64,000 bases of DNA from Acidimicrobiales bacterium (lineage in GTDB: Bacteria; Actinomycetota; Acidimicrobiia; Acidimicrobiales; SHLQ01): assembly GCA_020629635.1 (NCBI GenBank), contig JAHDCX010000003.1:81480-145479 (forward strand), written 5' to 3'. The position numbers and the translations under genes were made by a program. The notes below the pieces were generated by a model that saw only the letters and a list, made by a program, of their open reading frames with translations, was not told where the DNA came from and did no database searches. Positions 18,219 through 26,781 of the stretch are shown here, piece by piece (position 1 is the first letter of the stretch; each line of letters begins with the position of its first letter).

Positions 18219-19456
18219 GTGGACCGGCCACGACGACCCGGACACAGATCTCGGTCACGAGCTACTACTACCGACGAGGTGGGGCCGAGGCCGTCATGCT
18301 CGATCAGAACACGATGCTCGAGGAGCACGGCTGGTCGATCGTGCCCTTCGCCATGCAGTACCCCCTCAACGACGAGTCGGACTGGAGCGACCGCTTTGTC
18401 GAGGAGATCGACTTCGCGAGCAGCTACGGGACGCTCGAGCGGGTCCGAAAGGTCGCCAAATCGGTCTACTCGTTCGAGGCTCGATCGGCGATCGGGCGCC
18501 TCATCGACGACACGAAGGCCGACATCGTCCACGCGCACAACGTCTATCACCACCTGACACCGTCGATCTTCGGGGCGGTGCAGGCGAAGGGGATTCCGGC
18601 GGTGATGACCGTGCACGACCTGAAGATCGGGTGCCCGTCAAAGCTGATGCTGGCCCCCGACGGCGTCTGTGACCGGTGCAAGGGAGGCAAGACCTGGCAT
18701 GCGGTCCAGCAACGTTGTCTCAAGGGCTCGCTTGCGCTGTCCACCGTCGCTGCCGTCGAAACGAGCCTGCACCGGGCGCTCGGGAGCTATCGGAACAACG
18801 TCGACCGGTTCATCGTCCCGAGCCGCTTCCATCTCGACACCCTCACCGAGTGGGGGATGCCGCGCGAGAAGGCCCGCCATCTCCCGAACGCCGTCGACGT
18901 CTCCCATCTTTCGCCCGCCGACCACGTCGGTGAGCGATTCGTCTTCGTCGGTCGGCTCGCCGAGGAGAAGGGACTCACGACGTTCGTGCGTGCGGTTGCC
19001 GAAGCCGGCGTCGGCGCGACGATCGTCGGAACCGGACCCGAAAAGGCCCAACTCCAGCGCCTCGTCGACCAACTCGACGCCGACGTCGAGTTCGTTGGCT
19101 ATCGAACGGGCGAAGATCTCTTCGATCTCGTCGCTGCGAGCCGAGCCCTCGTCCTGCCGTCGGAGTGCTACGAAAACGCCCCGGTGGTCATTCTCGAGGC
19201 GTATGGCGTGGGCATACCCGTGATCGGGTCGAACCTCGGAGGCATCCCCGAGCTGATCGCCGACGGCGAGACCGGATTGCTCGCCGAGGCCGGCGACGTC
19301 GAGGGCTTCGCCAACGCGATGACCGACCTGGCCGGTCGCCCCGACCGAGAGATCGCCGAGATGGGCGCGGTGGGACGGCGCTTCGTCGAGACCAACTTCA
19401 CCCGCGAGAAGTATCTCGACGGGCTTCTCGCCATCTACGGCGAGCTCGGCCTCTGA
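18215..19456 (+). CDS. Glycosyltransferase family 4
   Basis: 413 aa, GT-B fold. The acceptor domain starts SVTSYYYRRGGAEAVMLDQN, with the GGAE motif common in GT4 enzymes. ADIVHAHNVYHHLTPSIF and PAVMTVHDLKIGCPS follow. A short cysteine cluster (CPSKLM ... CDRCKGGK ... CLKGS, about residues 134-168) resembles a small metal-binding insert seen in some GT4 proteins. The donor site has FVFVGRLAEEKGLTTFVRAV and PSECYENAPVVILEAYGVG. The start overlaps the lipoprotein stop (ATGA). It closes the 13649-19456 operon. Sugar donor unknown. Confidence 0.85.
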   Translation: MSGPATTTRTQISVTSYYYRRGGAEAVMLDQNTMLEEHGWSIVPFAMQYPLNDESDWSDRFVEEIDFASSYGTLERVRKVAKSVYSFEARSAIGRLIDDTKADIVHAHNVYHHLTPSIFGAVQAKGIPAVMTVHDLKIGCPSKLMLAPDGVCDRCKGGKTWHAVQQRCLKGSLALSTVAAVETSLHRALGSYRNNVDRFIVPSRFHLDTLTEWGMPREKARHLPNAVDVSHLSPADHVGERFVFVGRLAEEKGLTTFVRAVAEAGVGATIVGTGPEKAQLQRLVDQLDADVEFVGYRTGEDLFDLVAASRALVLPSECYENAPVVILEAYGVGIPVIGSNLGGIPELIADGETGLLAEAGDVEGFANAMTDLAGRPDREIAEMGAVGRRFVETNFTREKYLDGLLAIYGELGL

Positions 19457-19488
19457 CGCGCCCGCCACCTCCCACTAGCGTCGCGTCG

Positions 19489-20214
19489 GTGATCAACGAA
19501 CTCGAACAACACATCCATCCCAAGCTTCAGCTGATCGGTGCGCTCCACTACTTCGACGAACGAGCACGACCCGCCGGAAAGGCCATCGGGCTCGACATGT
19601 TTCGTCTCTATGTTGCGGGGCGCGGCGGCGTGATGGGTGACGTCGATGCCCCGGTCGTGCAGGCGGCATTCGGCTACTTCTCGCCTGGACTGATCGCGAA
19701 GATGTGGGACTCGAGCCGTGAGCGGAGCTCGGTCCGTGAAGCTGCGAAGGTCCACATGGACGTCGCACGAGAGATCGGCCGTGACCGACTGGCCGGTGTC
19801 GATGGGATGGCGGAGACGGCGTCGGCACTTCGGGCCATTTCTCAGTCCGTCGACGCGAGTGGGCTGCCGCTCTTCGCCGGGTTCCAATCACTCGACGCCG
19901 TCGACGACGGTCCAGGAGCCTTCATGCAGGAGACGATCGTGATGCGCGAGCTTCGCGGAAGCGTCCACCTGGCCGCCATCGCCTCGAGCGGATGTCGACC
20001 CGTCGTTGCGCATGCGATTCGGCGACCAAATGACGTCGAGGGGTTCGGCTGGGCCGAAGCGCCGACCGTGACCGACGAAGACCGCGAAGCGTTGGCGCAG
20101 GCCGACCTTCGCACCGACGAGGTCATGGGCGGGCTGTTTGCCGCGTTGCCCGACGGAACGACCGACACCGTCCGTTCGACTGTTGACGCGGCGTACGCAT
20201 CGCTCACACGCTGA
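19489..20214 (+). CDS. SCO6745/SalK-like conserved protein
   Basis: 241 aa from a GTG at 19489. Features such as HPKLQLIGALHYFDERA, the glycine-rich AGRGGVMGDVDAPVVQAAFG and YFSPGLIAKMWD match my recollection of the actinobacterial SCO6745 family (annotated from the SalK protein); its biochemical role is not established. The sequence is mainly alpha-helical with no signal peptide. The frame extends upstream without stop into the GT4 gene, but that part is out of frame with GT4 and unconserved. No clear ribosome site precedes 19489. The 3' end overlaps the converging metallophosphoesterase by 11 nt. Confidence 0.6.
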   Translation: MINELEQHIHPKLQLIGALHYFDERARPAGKAIGLDMFRLYVAGRGGVMGDVDAPVVQAAFGYFSPGLIAKMWDSSRERSSVREAAKVHMDVAREIGRDRLAGVDGMAETASALRAISQSVDASGLPLFAGFQSLDAVDDGPGAFMQETIVMRELRGSVHLAAIASSGCRPVVAHAIRRPNDVEGFGWAEAPTVTDEDREALAQADLRTDEVMGGLFAALPDGTTDTVRSTVDAAYASLTR

Positions 20215-21328
20215 GGACGGCGATCGACGGGCGTACCCCGATTCGGACCTTCGGGCTCTCACCGCGCTGAACGCCGACGCCGGTCGAGACGTAGAGACGC
20301 TGTCGCCGGTACTCATGGAGACCGCCCGCCGCGACCGAATCCGGAAGCTCGGTGACGTTCCACAACGGACCGAGGAACGGAAGCGCGATCTGTCCACCGT
20401 GGGTGTGGCCGGCGATGACCAGATCGAGCGGTTCACCGGCGAGCTGCGTGACGACGTCGGGCGAGTGTGCCAGCAAAACGTCGATCGTCTCGGGCGAAGC
20501 ACCATCGACGAAGTCGTTGACGAACGCCACCGCATCAGCGTCGTCGTTCGGCCACGCGATACCACCCAGACGAAGTGAGCGGCTGCCGATCCGGACGACC
20601 GCCTCGCGTCCGTGGAGGGCCACCGCACCAACGTCCGCGGCGACGGCGGCCACCTCGGCCGAAGACGGGTCGGTGTTGCCACTGACGACGAACACCCCAT
20701 GGGGCGCCTCGATCTGCGCGAGCAGCTCGATGAGGTCAGGCCGCATCGTCTGGTACGAGCGAGCATCGACCTGGGTGAGGTCGCCGACCACGACGACGAG
20801 ATCCGGTTGCTGGGCATTGAGCTGTTCGACCACGTCGTGTTCCCAGTCGCCGACGCGGTCGGTCTGGATGTCGGTGAGCACGCCGATTCGGATGGGCGAC
20901 TCGGTCTTGGCGATGTCGATTCGATCGACCCGGAGCCACTGCGGTTCGACATGGGTGCCCCACACCCCGAGCAGACCGGGGATGAGGAAGAGCACCGCGA
21001 CGGCGACGCCGAGTCGAGAGACCCCGGCGCGTGGCTTCCCTTCCGGCGAGCGGGACTCGCTTCGCCGTTGCGAACCGAGCAACACGAGCGCAGCGACCGG
21101 AAACCCGACCGTGGCAAGCACGTACAGGTGATGAAACCCGGCTTCCTCGGTCGTCACGAGGTCGAGGCGTTGCGCGGACCACGTTGCGAGAAACCACGCC
21201 AGGACGGCGGCCCACACGGCGACGAGCATTCGAGCGACCCGCGTCTCGGAGCGCTTCGCCGGAACCAGACCCAGTACGCCGAAGAAGACGGCGAGCAGCG
21301 CAACGGACGCCCCGAGCGATGCGGCCAT
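20204..21328 (-). CDS. Membrane-anchored metallophosphoesterase
   Basis: 374 aa from the ATG at 21328. The N-terminal 140 residues hold about four transmembrane helices. The catalytic domain follows: IGVLTDIQTD (metal-binding Asp, with Gln where DxH is usual), VVVVGDLTQ, VVSGNTDP and LVIAGHTHGGQ. This motif series is that of calcineurin-like phosphoesterases of the YkuE/MPE type, which cleave phosphoester bonds at the membrane; the substrate is unknown. A GTG at 21358 would add ten residues. Longer extensions upstream are implausible because they overlap the promoter of the divergent Wzz-like gene and lack conserved features. Confidence 0.8.
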   Translation of the reverse strand: MAASLGASVALLAVFFGVLGLVPAKRSETRVARMLVAVWAAVLAWFLATWSAQRLDLVTTEEAGFHHLYVLATVGFPVAALVLLGSQRRSESRSPEGKPRAGVSRLGVAVAVLFLIPGLLGVWGTHVEPQWLRVDRIDIAKTESPIRIGVLTDIQTDRVGDWEHDVVEQLNAQQPDLVVVVGDLTQVDARSYQTMRPDLIELLAQIEAPHGVFVVSGNTDPSSAEVAAVAADVGAVALHGREAVVRIGSRSLRLGGIAWPNDDADAVAFVNDFVDGASPETIDVLLAHSPDVVTQLAGEPLDLVIAGHTHGGQIALPFLGPLWNVTELPDSVAAGGLHEYRRQRLYVSTGVGVQRGESPKVRIGVRPSIAVLSV

Positions 21329-21561
21329 CACGTTGGCAGTGATGGGGACGGATGACACCTGTGCCAATCGGGTTACGAACCGGTGAATCAAGCGCGTCGA
21401 AGTGCCGGTGCGCGCCCGCGGTGGTGGTTCGCATGGCTTATGGTCCCTGGGGGTGTCACCCATCGATACTGGTCGACATCCCGAGTGGCGGTCGTGCTTT
21501 TTTCGATCGCTCGAGATCGACCTACCCTGTGCACCTGAATGGTGAGCGAAAGCGCCCTCCG

Positions 21562-22803
21562 ATGACTGCTGTGGACAACAACGCCGGCGAGCTGACGTCG
21601 TTTCTCCACCTGACGGGCCGACGACCCCTGGTCGTCGTGCTGTTGGCGGGTCTTGCCGGCGCGCTCGGCGTCCTGTTGGCGCTCGGCGACCCGGCGCAGT
21701 GGCAGGCACGGTATGTGGTGAACGGGCAACGCGTCGCCGACGACACACTCGCCCCCGCAGAACTCGACATCTTCGTCGAAGAGATCGCGACCACGATGCG
21801 ACTCCCGATCGTGATCGGCCTCGTCGAGGAGCGGACCGGCTACGTCGAGGAAGAGGACTACGAGATCACCGTCAACCAATCCGGATCGAGCGTGGCGCTG
21901 GTCGACGTGAACGTGGTGGCCGACGACCCGGTCATCGCCCAGACCGTCGCCGTCGAAACAGCGATCGCCGGACTCGAGATCACGCTGGACAAGACACGCC
22001 AGAGTCTCCAAGCGACCGTCGACCAACTCGACGATGCGATCGAACAGAACGAGATCCGAATCGCCGAACTCACTTCCGAGGCCGGAGGGATCAACCCGAC
22101 ACTCGCCTACGACAACGCCGCGCAGGCCGTTCTCGACCGCCGCGCGTTCCTCGCAAACCCGCCCACCGAAGAGGTCACCGACGACGAGGGCAACGTGACC
22201 GAGGTGCAGGTGGAGGAGCCGGCGCCACCCCTCGCCGAACTCGAAGCGACCGTCGAACGGCTCGCACCACTCGATCGAGAGTTCACTCAGCTCGCAAACG
22301 AGAACACCGAGCTCTCCCTCCGACTGTCCGAGCGACGCGCCTCGGTCCGAGACGCCGCAGGATCCATCACTGCGCTCGACACCGAACGAGATGCGCCGCA
22401 GATCATCGACGAGGTCGTGACCGAAGAAACCTCGCGCATCACTGCGCTGCTCACCGGCCTGTTGCTCTTCGCCGTGCCCGTCGTCCTCGGGCTCATCGCC
22501 CTCTACTGGATCTACGACCTGCTTCGACCCCCGACCCGCACGACAGGCCACGATGCCGCCGACATCGACGCTCACGGGACCCTCGAGGCTGCGTCGGCAC
22601 GCGCCTTGCCGGAGGCGCGCATCACGCCGCTCGTCGTTGTCGACGAAGACGACGACGCCCAAGAGCCCGCTGCAGACCTCGACGAAGGCCTTGTCGACAG
22701 CGACGGTAACGGCGACGGAGATGGCGACGACGACGGAGATGGCGACGGCCCGAGCTCGTCAGCGAATCGCTGGGGACGCGACGCCAGCAGCAAAGCGGGC
22801 TGA
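21562..22803 (+). CDS. Wzz-like polysaccharide chain-length protein with acidic tail
   Basis: 413 aa. First membrane helix about residues 23-43 (PLVVVLLAGLAGALGVLLAL) and second about 298-318 (ITALLTGLLLFAVPVVLGLI). Between them lies a long helical region with coiled-coil character (LDKTRQSLQATVDQLDDAIE and the later ELEATVERLAPLDREF). The cytosolic tail of about 90 residues is low-complexity, ending in a run of Asp-Gly repeats. There is no kinase domain. It heads a rightward operon with sulfotransferase, Wzy/WaaL-like and GT2 genes, and is the third such protein in the window. The ATG at 21562 is the first start with the whole first helix; a GTG at 21529 is possible. Confidence 0.7.
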   Translation: MTAVDNNAGELTSFLHLTGRRPLVVVLLAGLAGALGVLLALGDPAQWQARYVVNGQRVADDTLAPAELDIFVEEIATTMRLPIVIGLVEERTGYVEEEDYEITVNQSGSSVALVDVNVVADDPVIAQTVAVETAIAGLEITLDKTRQSLQATVDQLDDAIEQNEIRIAELTSEAGGINPTLAYDNAAQAVLDRRAFLANPPTEEVTDDEGNVTEVQVEEPAPPLAELEATVERLAPLDREFTQLANENTELSLRLSERRASVRDAAGSITALDTERDAPQIIDEVVTEETSRITALLTGLLLFAVPVVLGLIALYWIYDLLRPPTRTTGHDAADIDAHGTLEAASARALPEARITPLVVVDEDDDAQEPAADLDEGLVDSDGNGDGDGDDDGDGDGPSSSANRWGRDASSKAG

Positions 22804-22808
22804 GCCCG

Positions 22809-23720
22809 ATGCCGACCCCTCCTCCGATCTTCATCGTCGGGGCGGGCCGAAGCGGATCGACCGCCTTTCACCACGCCTTCGCCCGACACCCCCACGTCTC
22901 GTGGATCTCGAAGATCCTCGATGTCGCACCTCGCGCCGAGGCACTCAACGCCGCCGTGCTACGCGGGCTGTCCACGCCGGGCATCCAGACGCTCCTCCGC
23001 CGAGGGGTCATCGAACCCGGGCATCTGAAGCCGAGCGAGGCATACGCCTGGTGGGAACGTGTGGCACCGGGCTTCTCCGAGCCGTTCCGCGATCTCCGGG
23101 CCGATGACCTGACCCCGAAGTCGCGTACACGTATCCGATCGGCGATCGACCGACTCGTCCTCGACGAACGCCCGACTCCATTGATCAAGATCACCGGATG
23201 GCCCCGCATCGGCTATCTCGATGCCGCCTTCCCCGACGCACGCTTCATCCACGTCGTCCGCGACGGTCGAGCGGTCGTCAACAGCATCCTCCAGGTCGAC
23301 TTCTGGGATGGCTGGCGCGGAACGAAGGGCTGGCGGGGGCTCGACATGACGCCAGACCAGAAGGCCCGGTGGGACGCCTCGGGGCAGTCATTCGTCACGC
23401 TTGCGGCAATGGAGTTGTCGGACATGCTCGACGCCATGCGCGTTGCTCAACCGCTGATCGACGCCGACCGCGTTCTCGAGGTCCGGTACGAAGACCTCTG
23501 CGCCTCGCCAACCAGTACGTTCGAAGCGGTGACGGACTTCTGCGACCTCGAACACCCGGAGGGCTTCGCTCGGGAGATCGCCGACTTCGGGTTCGAGAAC
23601 ACGAACGACAAGTGGCGTCTCGATCTCACCGATCACCAGCAACGTCTCCTCGAATCCGAGCTCGGGCGCCACCTCGATCACTGGGGCTACGACCGCGTGT
23701 TCGAGCCGGACACCCCATGA
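22809..23720 (+). CDS. Sulfotransferase (PAPS-dependent)
   Basis: 303 aa. IFIVGAGRSGSTAFHHAF at residues 7-24 is the 5'-phosphosulfate loop, and RFIHVVRDGRAVVNSIL near 140 the 3'-phosphate region. EVRYEDLCASPTSTFEAV is the later helix typical of the sulfotransferase_3 group. Only five bases separate it from the Wzz-like gene, and its stop overlaps the polymerase start (ATGA at 23717), so it belongs to a glycan operon and probably sulfates the polymer or its precursor. It is clearly distinct from the sulfotransferase at 7839, suggesting a second sulfation position or a second polymer. Confidence 0.85.
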   Translation: MPTPPPIFIVGAGRSGSTAFHHAFARHPHVSWISKILDVAPRAEALNAAVLRGLSTPGIQTLLRRGVIEPGHLKPSEAYAWWERVAPGFSEPFRDLRADDLTPKSRTRIRSAIDRLVLDERPTPLIKITGWPRIGYLDAAFPDARFIHVVRDGRAVVNSILQVDFWDGWRGTKGWRGLDMTPDQKARWDASGQSFVTLAAMELSDMLDAMRVAQPLIDADRVLEVRYEDLCASPTSTFEAVTDFCDLEHPEGFAREIADFGFENTNDKWRLDLTDHQQRLLESELGRHLDHWGYDRVFEPDTP

Positions 23721-25243
23721 CGCTCACCAACGATCCACACGTCGACCGGATCTCCATTCGCGTCGATGAGCCGCAACCGGACGTCGCGACCGAGCCGAGT
23801 CCGACGCCCGGCCCGATGGCGATGTTCGTGGCGGTCCTCGCCGTCATGGCCGGACTCGTGGTCGCGATCGCGTTTCGGGCGACGGACCCCGACACCCCGC
23901 TCGTCATCCTCGGCTTCACCTTCTTGGGCGCAGCGATTCTCGCACTCATCGGGCTGTACCGATTCGAGTGGTTCCTCCTCATCACCCTTGCGATACGGAC
24001 CTCGCTCGACGACCTCGTGGCCGACGAGCTCGGCACGTTCCAACCATCGGCAATCCTCGGAATCCTGGCGATCCTCGTCTGTGCGCTCCATCTGTTGTCG
24101 TTGCGACTCACCGGGGGCTGGCGTCGGATCACCCCACTCGGACTGGCCTTCGTCTGCTTCTTCGTCGCCTTCGTGCCGAGCTTCGCCACCTCGGTCGATC
24201 GACAACTCTCGATGGGTGCGATGTTCGGACTGGCGTCCGTCGCCCTCCTGTATCTCACGACCGAGCAGCTTCTCCTCCGAGACCGCTCTGCGATCTGGCG
24301 CCTGCTCGCCGCGATGGCCGTCGGCGCCGTCGTACCGATGATCGTCGGCTTCGTCCAGTTCTTCTGGACCGGATCACTCGACCCCGGCGGGAGCGGGCTC
24401 GTGCGGATCGACGGATCCTTCGCGCATCCCAACTCCTACGCGACGTTCCTGTGCTTTGCCGCGTTGTTCGGGTTCAGCGTCGTCCCACTCGTCGACGTCC
24501 GGCAACGAGTGGCGCTCCTTGCGATCTCGCTGACCGGGACGTTCCTGCTCATCGCGACGTTTGCTCGTGGCGCATGGGCGAGCTTCCTGATCGGCTCGCT
24601 GATCCTCGCTGCCCAAATCAACAAACGGTTGGTCGTCGTCATCGCGGCAGGTGCGCTCGCGGCAGCAGCGGTGGTCCCCGGTGTCGGCGACCGGCTCGCC
24701 AACCTCACCGCGACAACCGGGGCGTACGGCGGAGCCAAGACGGACGACTCGCTGGCGTGGCGACTCGGCTACTGGGAAAAGGTCTGGCCGTTCTTCGGCG
24801 ACAACCCGGTCACCGGCGTCGGCATCGACGCGACGAAGACCCTGACCGTCGAGTACAAAGACCCCCACAACAGCTTCCTGCAGGCCCTCATCGAAGGCGG
24901 AGTGATCGGCGGCTTCGGCTTCTTCACCCTGCTCGTCGTTGCGAGCCTCGCGGCGATTCGTGCGTGGCGGCACGCACGACGTGAGTCCAGCGACAGAGCC
25001 ACATCGTTGCTCTCGGTCGGCGCCATCGCGGCACTCGTCTCGGTCGGGGTCCAGCTCGTCACCGAGAACGTGCTGCTCAACACCATCGTCTGGTGGTACC
25101 TCAACATCGCGTTCGCCTGGCTTGCCGCAGTCGTGTGGGGACCCGTCCGGGGTCCTCGTCGCCCGCAACCCGAACCCGACACTCCCCTCGCCCTCCCGGC
25201 GGCCGGCCAGACGACCACCATCATGATCGAGGACCCCCGATGA
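23717..25243 (+). CDS. O-antigen polymerase/ligase family membrane protein (Wzy/WaaL-like)
   Basis: 508 aa, about 12 transmembrane helices. An early conserved loop reads SFAHPNSYATFL. The long extracytoplasmic loop carries NPVTGVGIDATKT and then DPHNSFLQALIEGGVIGG, the HNxxLQ-type Wzy_C signature. It would polymerise or ligate glycan chains outside the membrane. The ATG at 23717 overlaps the sulfotransferase stop; the long upstream extension of the frame is a shadow of that gene. It is partnered by a Wzz-like protein and a GT2 in the same operon. It is the second family member in the window, the first being at 3114-4403. Confidence 0.82.
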   Translation: MTLTNDPHVDRISIRVDEPQPDVATEPSPTPGPMAMFVAVLAVMAGLVVAIAFRATDPDTPLVILGFTFLGAAILALIGLYRFEWFLLITLAIRTSLDDLVADELGTFQPSAILGILAILVCALHLLSLRLTGGWRRITPLGLAFVCFFVAFVPSFATSVDRQLSMGAMFGLASVALLYLTTEQLLLRDRSAIWRLLAAMAVGAVVPMIVGFVQFFWTGSLDPGGSGLVRIDGSFAHPNSYATFLCFAALFGFSVVPLVDVRQRVALLAISLTGTFLLIATFARGAWASFLIGSLILAAQINKRLVVVIAAGALAAAAVVPGVGDRLANLTATTGAYGGAKTDDSLAWRLGYWEKVWPFFGDNPVTGVGIDATKTLTVEYKDPHNSFLQALIEGGVIGGFGFFTLLVVASLAAIRAWRHARRESSDRATSLLSVGAIAALVSVGVQLVTENVLLNTIVWWYLNIAFAWLAAVVWGPVRGPRRPQPEPDTPLALPAAGQTTTIMIEDPR

Positions 25244-26136
25244 CCACTCGTCCCCGACTGTCGATCGGCATGCCCGTCTACAACGGAGATCGCTACATCG
25301 AAGAGGCGATTCGAAGCCACCTCGACCAGGACTTCGGGGACTTCGAGCTCGTGGTGTCGGACAACTGCTCGACCGATGGCACTGCCGACATCGTCCACGA
25401 ACTCGCGAAGACCGACGCTCGAGTTCGCTACGAACGATCGGACACCAATGTCGGCGGACCGGCAAACTTCAACCGGTGCTTTCGGCTCACCGACGGCGAA
25501 CTGTTCCGTTGGGCCGCCGCCGACGACCGAATCGAACCCGGCTATCTCTCCGCGGTGATCGACCTGCTCGACGACCGACCCGACGCCGTGATCGGGCACA
25601 GCCAGAGCCTGCTGATTGACCCCGACAGCATCCCGATGCTCCAGATGGATCAGGGCTGGCTCGGCGGCGACGGGTACCTCGAAGCCATCACCCTCGCCCC
25701 ACCTCCCGGCGACGATCGATTTGCGGCCACCCAGCCGCACCGCCGCGTCGATGCCGTGATCAACAACAATCATCGACACTTCTACATCTTCGGAGTGATG
25801 CGTCGGGCCGCGATGATGCAGACCCGACTCCACGGGCTGTTCTACGGCGGTGACCGAACGCTGCTCGTCGAGCTCGCAATGCGAGGCACGTTCGAGAAGG
25901 TCGATGCACCACTGTTCGCCTCTCGGAGCCACGCGAAGAACAGCGGCCGAAACGGGCTGAACTTCGAGGAGCTGAAGGAGCACGGAGCGCAGGACCTGTC
26001 ATACGCCAGTCGCGTTCTCGCTGGCTACATCGCGGCCATTCGCGCTGCCGACGTCGACAAACGGGACGAGCTCAAGTGCCTGGCGGTCGTCGCGAAGAAG
26101 TTCAAGCAACCGAGCCGACTCCTTCGCGGCTGGTGA
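25240..26136 (+). CDS. Glycosyltransferase family 2
   Basis: 298 aa, GT-A fold. RLSIGMPVYNGDRYIEEAI opens the domain. ELVVSDNCSTDGTADIV, NVGGPANFNRCF and RWAAADDRIEPGYL follow, the last holding the DxD-like metal site (AADD). The protein ends in a basic helix. The start overlaps the stop of the polymerase gene (ATGA at 25240). It presumably adds a sugar to the lipid-linked precursor polymerised by its neighbour. Confidence 0.85.
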   Translation: MTTRPRLSIGMPVYNGDRYIEEAIRSHLDQDFGDFELVVSDNCSTDGTADIVHELAKTDARVRYERSDTNVGGPANFNRCFRLTDGELFRWAAADDRIEPGYLSAVIDLLDDRPDAVIGHSQSLLIDPDSIPMLQMDQGWLGGDGYLEAITLAPPPGDDRFAATQPHRRVDAVINNNHRHFYIFGVMRRAAMMQTRLHGLFYGGDRTLLVELAMRGTFEKVDAPLFASRSHAKNSGRNGLNFEELKEHGAQDLSYASRVLAGYIAAIRAADVDKRDELKCLAVVAKKFKQPSRLLRGW

Positions 26137-26165
26137 CGAGCGTCACTTCGACGTACCGTTGCACG

Positions 26166-26687
26166 ATGCCCGTCTACTCCCTCGGCGATGACTGGACCCC
26201 GACCATCGATCCGGACGCCTATGTGCACCCCGACGCCACCCTCATCGGTCGGGTCGTTCTCCACGCAGGATCGTCGGTGTGGCCGAACGCGGTCATTCGG
26301 GCCGACGACAACCTGATCGAGATCGGGCCCCGGTCATCGGTCCAAGATGGCGCCGTACTGCACTGCACCGCCGAACATCGCACCACGGTCGGCGCGGATT
26401 GCACGATCGGCCACAACGCCCACCTGGAGGGCTGCACGATGGAGGATGCCTCCCTCGTCGGATCGGGTGCAATCGTGCTCCACGGAGCCGTCGTGTCGAC
26501 CGGCGCCCTCGTCGGCGCCAACGCGCTTGTCGCCGGCGGCAAGGTCGTCCCTCCCAACGCCATGGCCCTCGGTGTCCCCGCGAAGTTCCGTGAGGACACG
26601 AACAGCGTCGAACTCAATCTGTTGAACGCCGCCAACTACGTCGAGCGGGCGCGACGGTATCGCACCGAACTGACCCGGCTCGACTGA
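26166..26687 (+). CDS. Gamma-carbonic-anhydrase-like hexapeptide repeat protein
   Basis: 173 aa forming a left-handed beta-helix of imperfect hexapeptide repeats (DATLIGRVVLHAGSSVWPNA, TTVGADCTIGHNAHLEG, GALVGANALVAGG), with a C-terminal helix. This matches the gamma-carbonic-anhydrase family. In the metal site, the His of VLHCT and that of IGHNAH are present, but the residue where many members have the third His (GHxAxLHG) is Glu here (GHNAHLEG), with a His two residues earlier. CO2 hydration activity is therefore uncertain; a structural or acyltransferase-like role is possible. It sits 29 bp after the GT2 gene. Confidence 0.75.
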   Translation: MPVYSLGDDWTPTIDPDAYVHPDATLIGRVVLHAGSSVWPNAVIRADDNLIEIGPRSSVQDGAVLHCTAEHRTTVGADCTIGHNAHLEGCTMEDASLVGSGAIVLHGAVVSTGALVGANALVAGGKVVPPNAMALGVPAKFREDTNSVELNLLNAANYVERARRYRTELTRLD

Positions 26688-26781
26688 TGCACCCTGGCGG
26701 GGCAATGGTTCGCTCGACCCTGTCGCGGGTTGGTTCGCTCTTCTACTCTTGCGGCCAGCGTGAGTGTGGAGTGATCGAACT

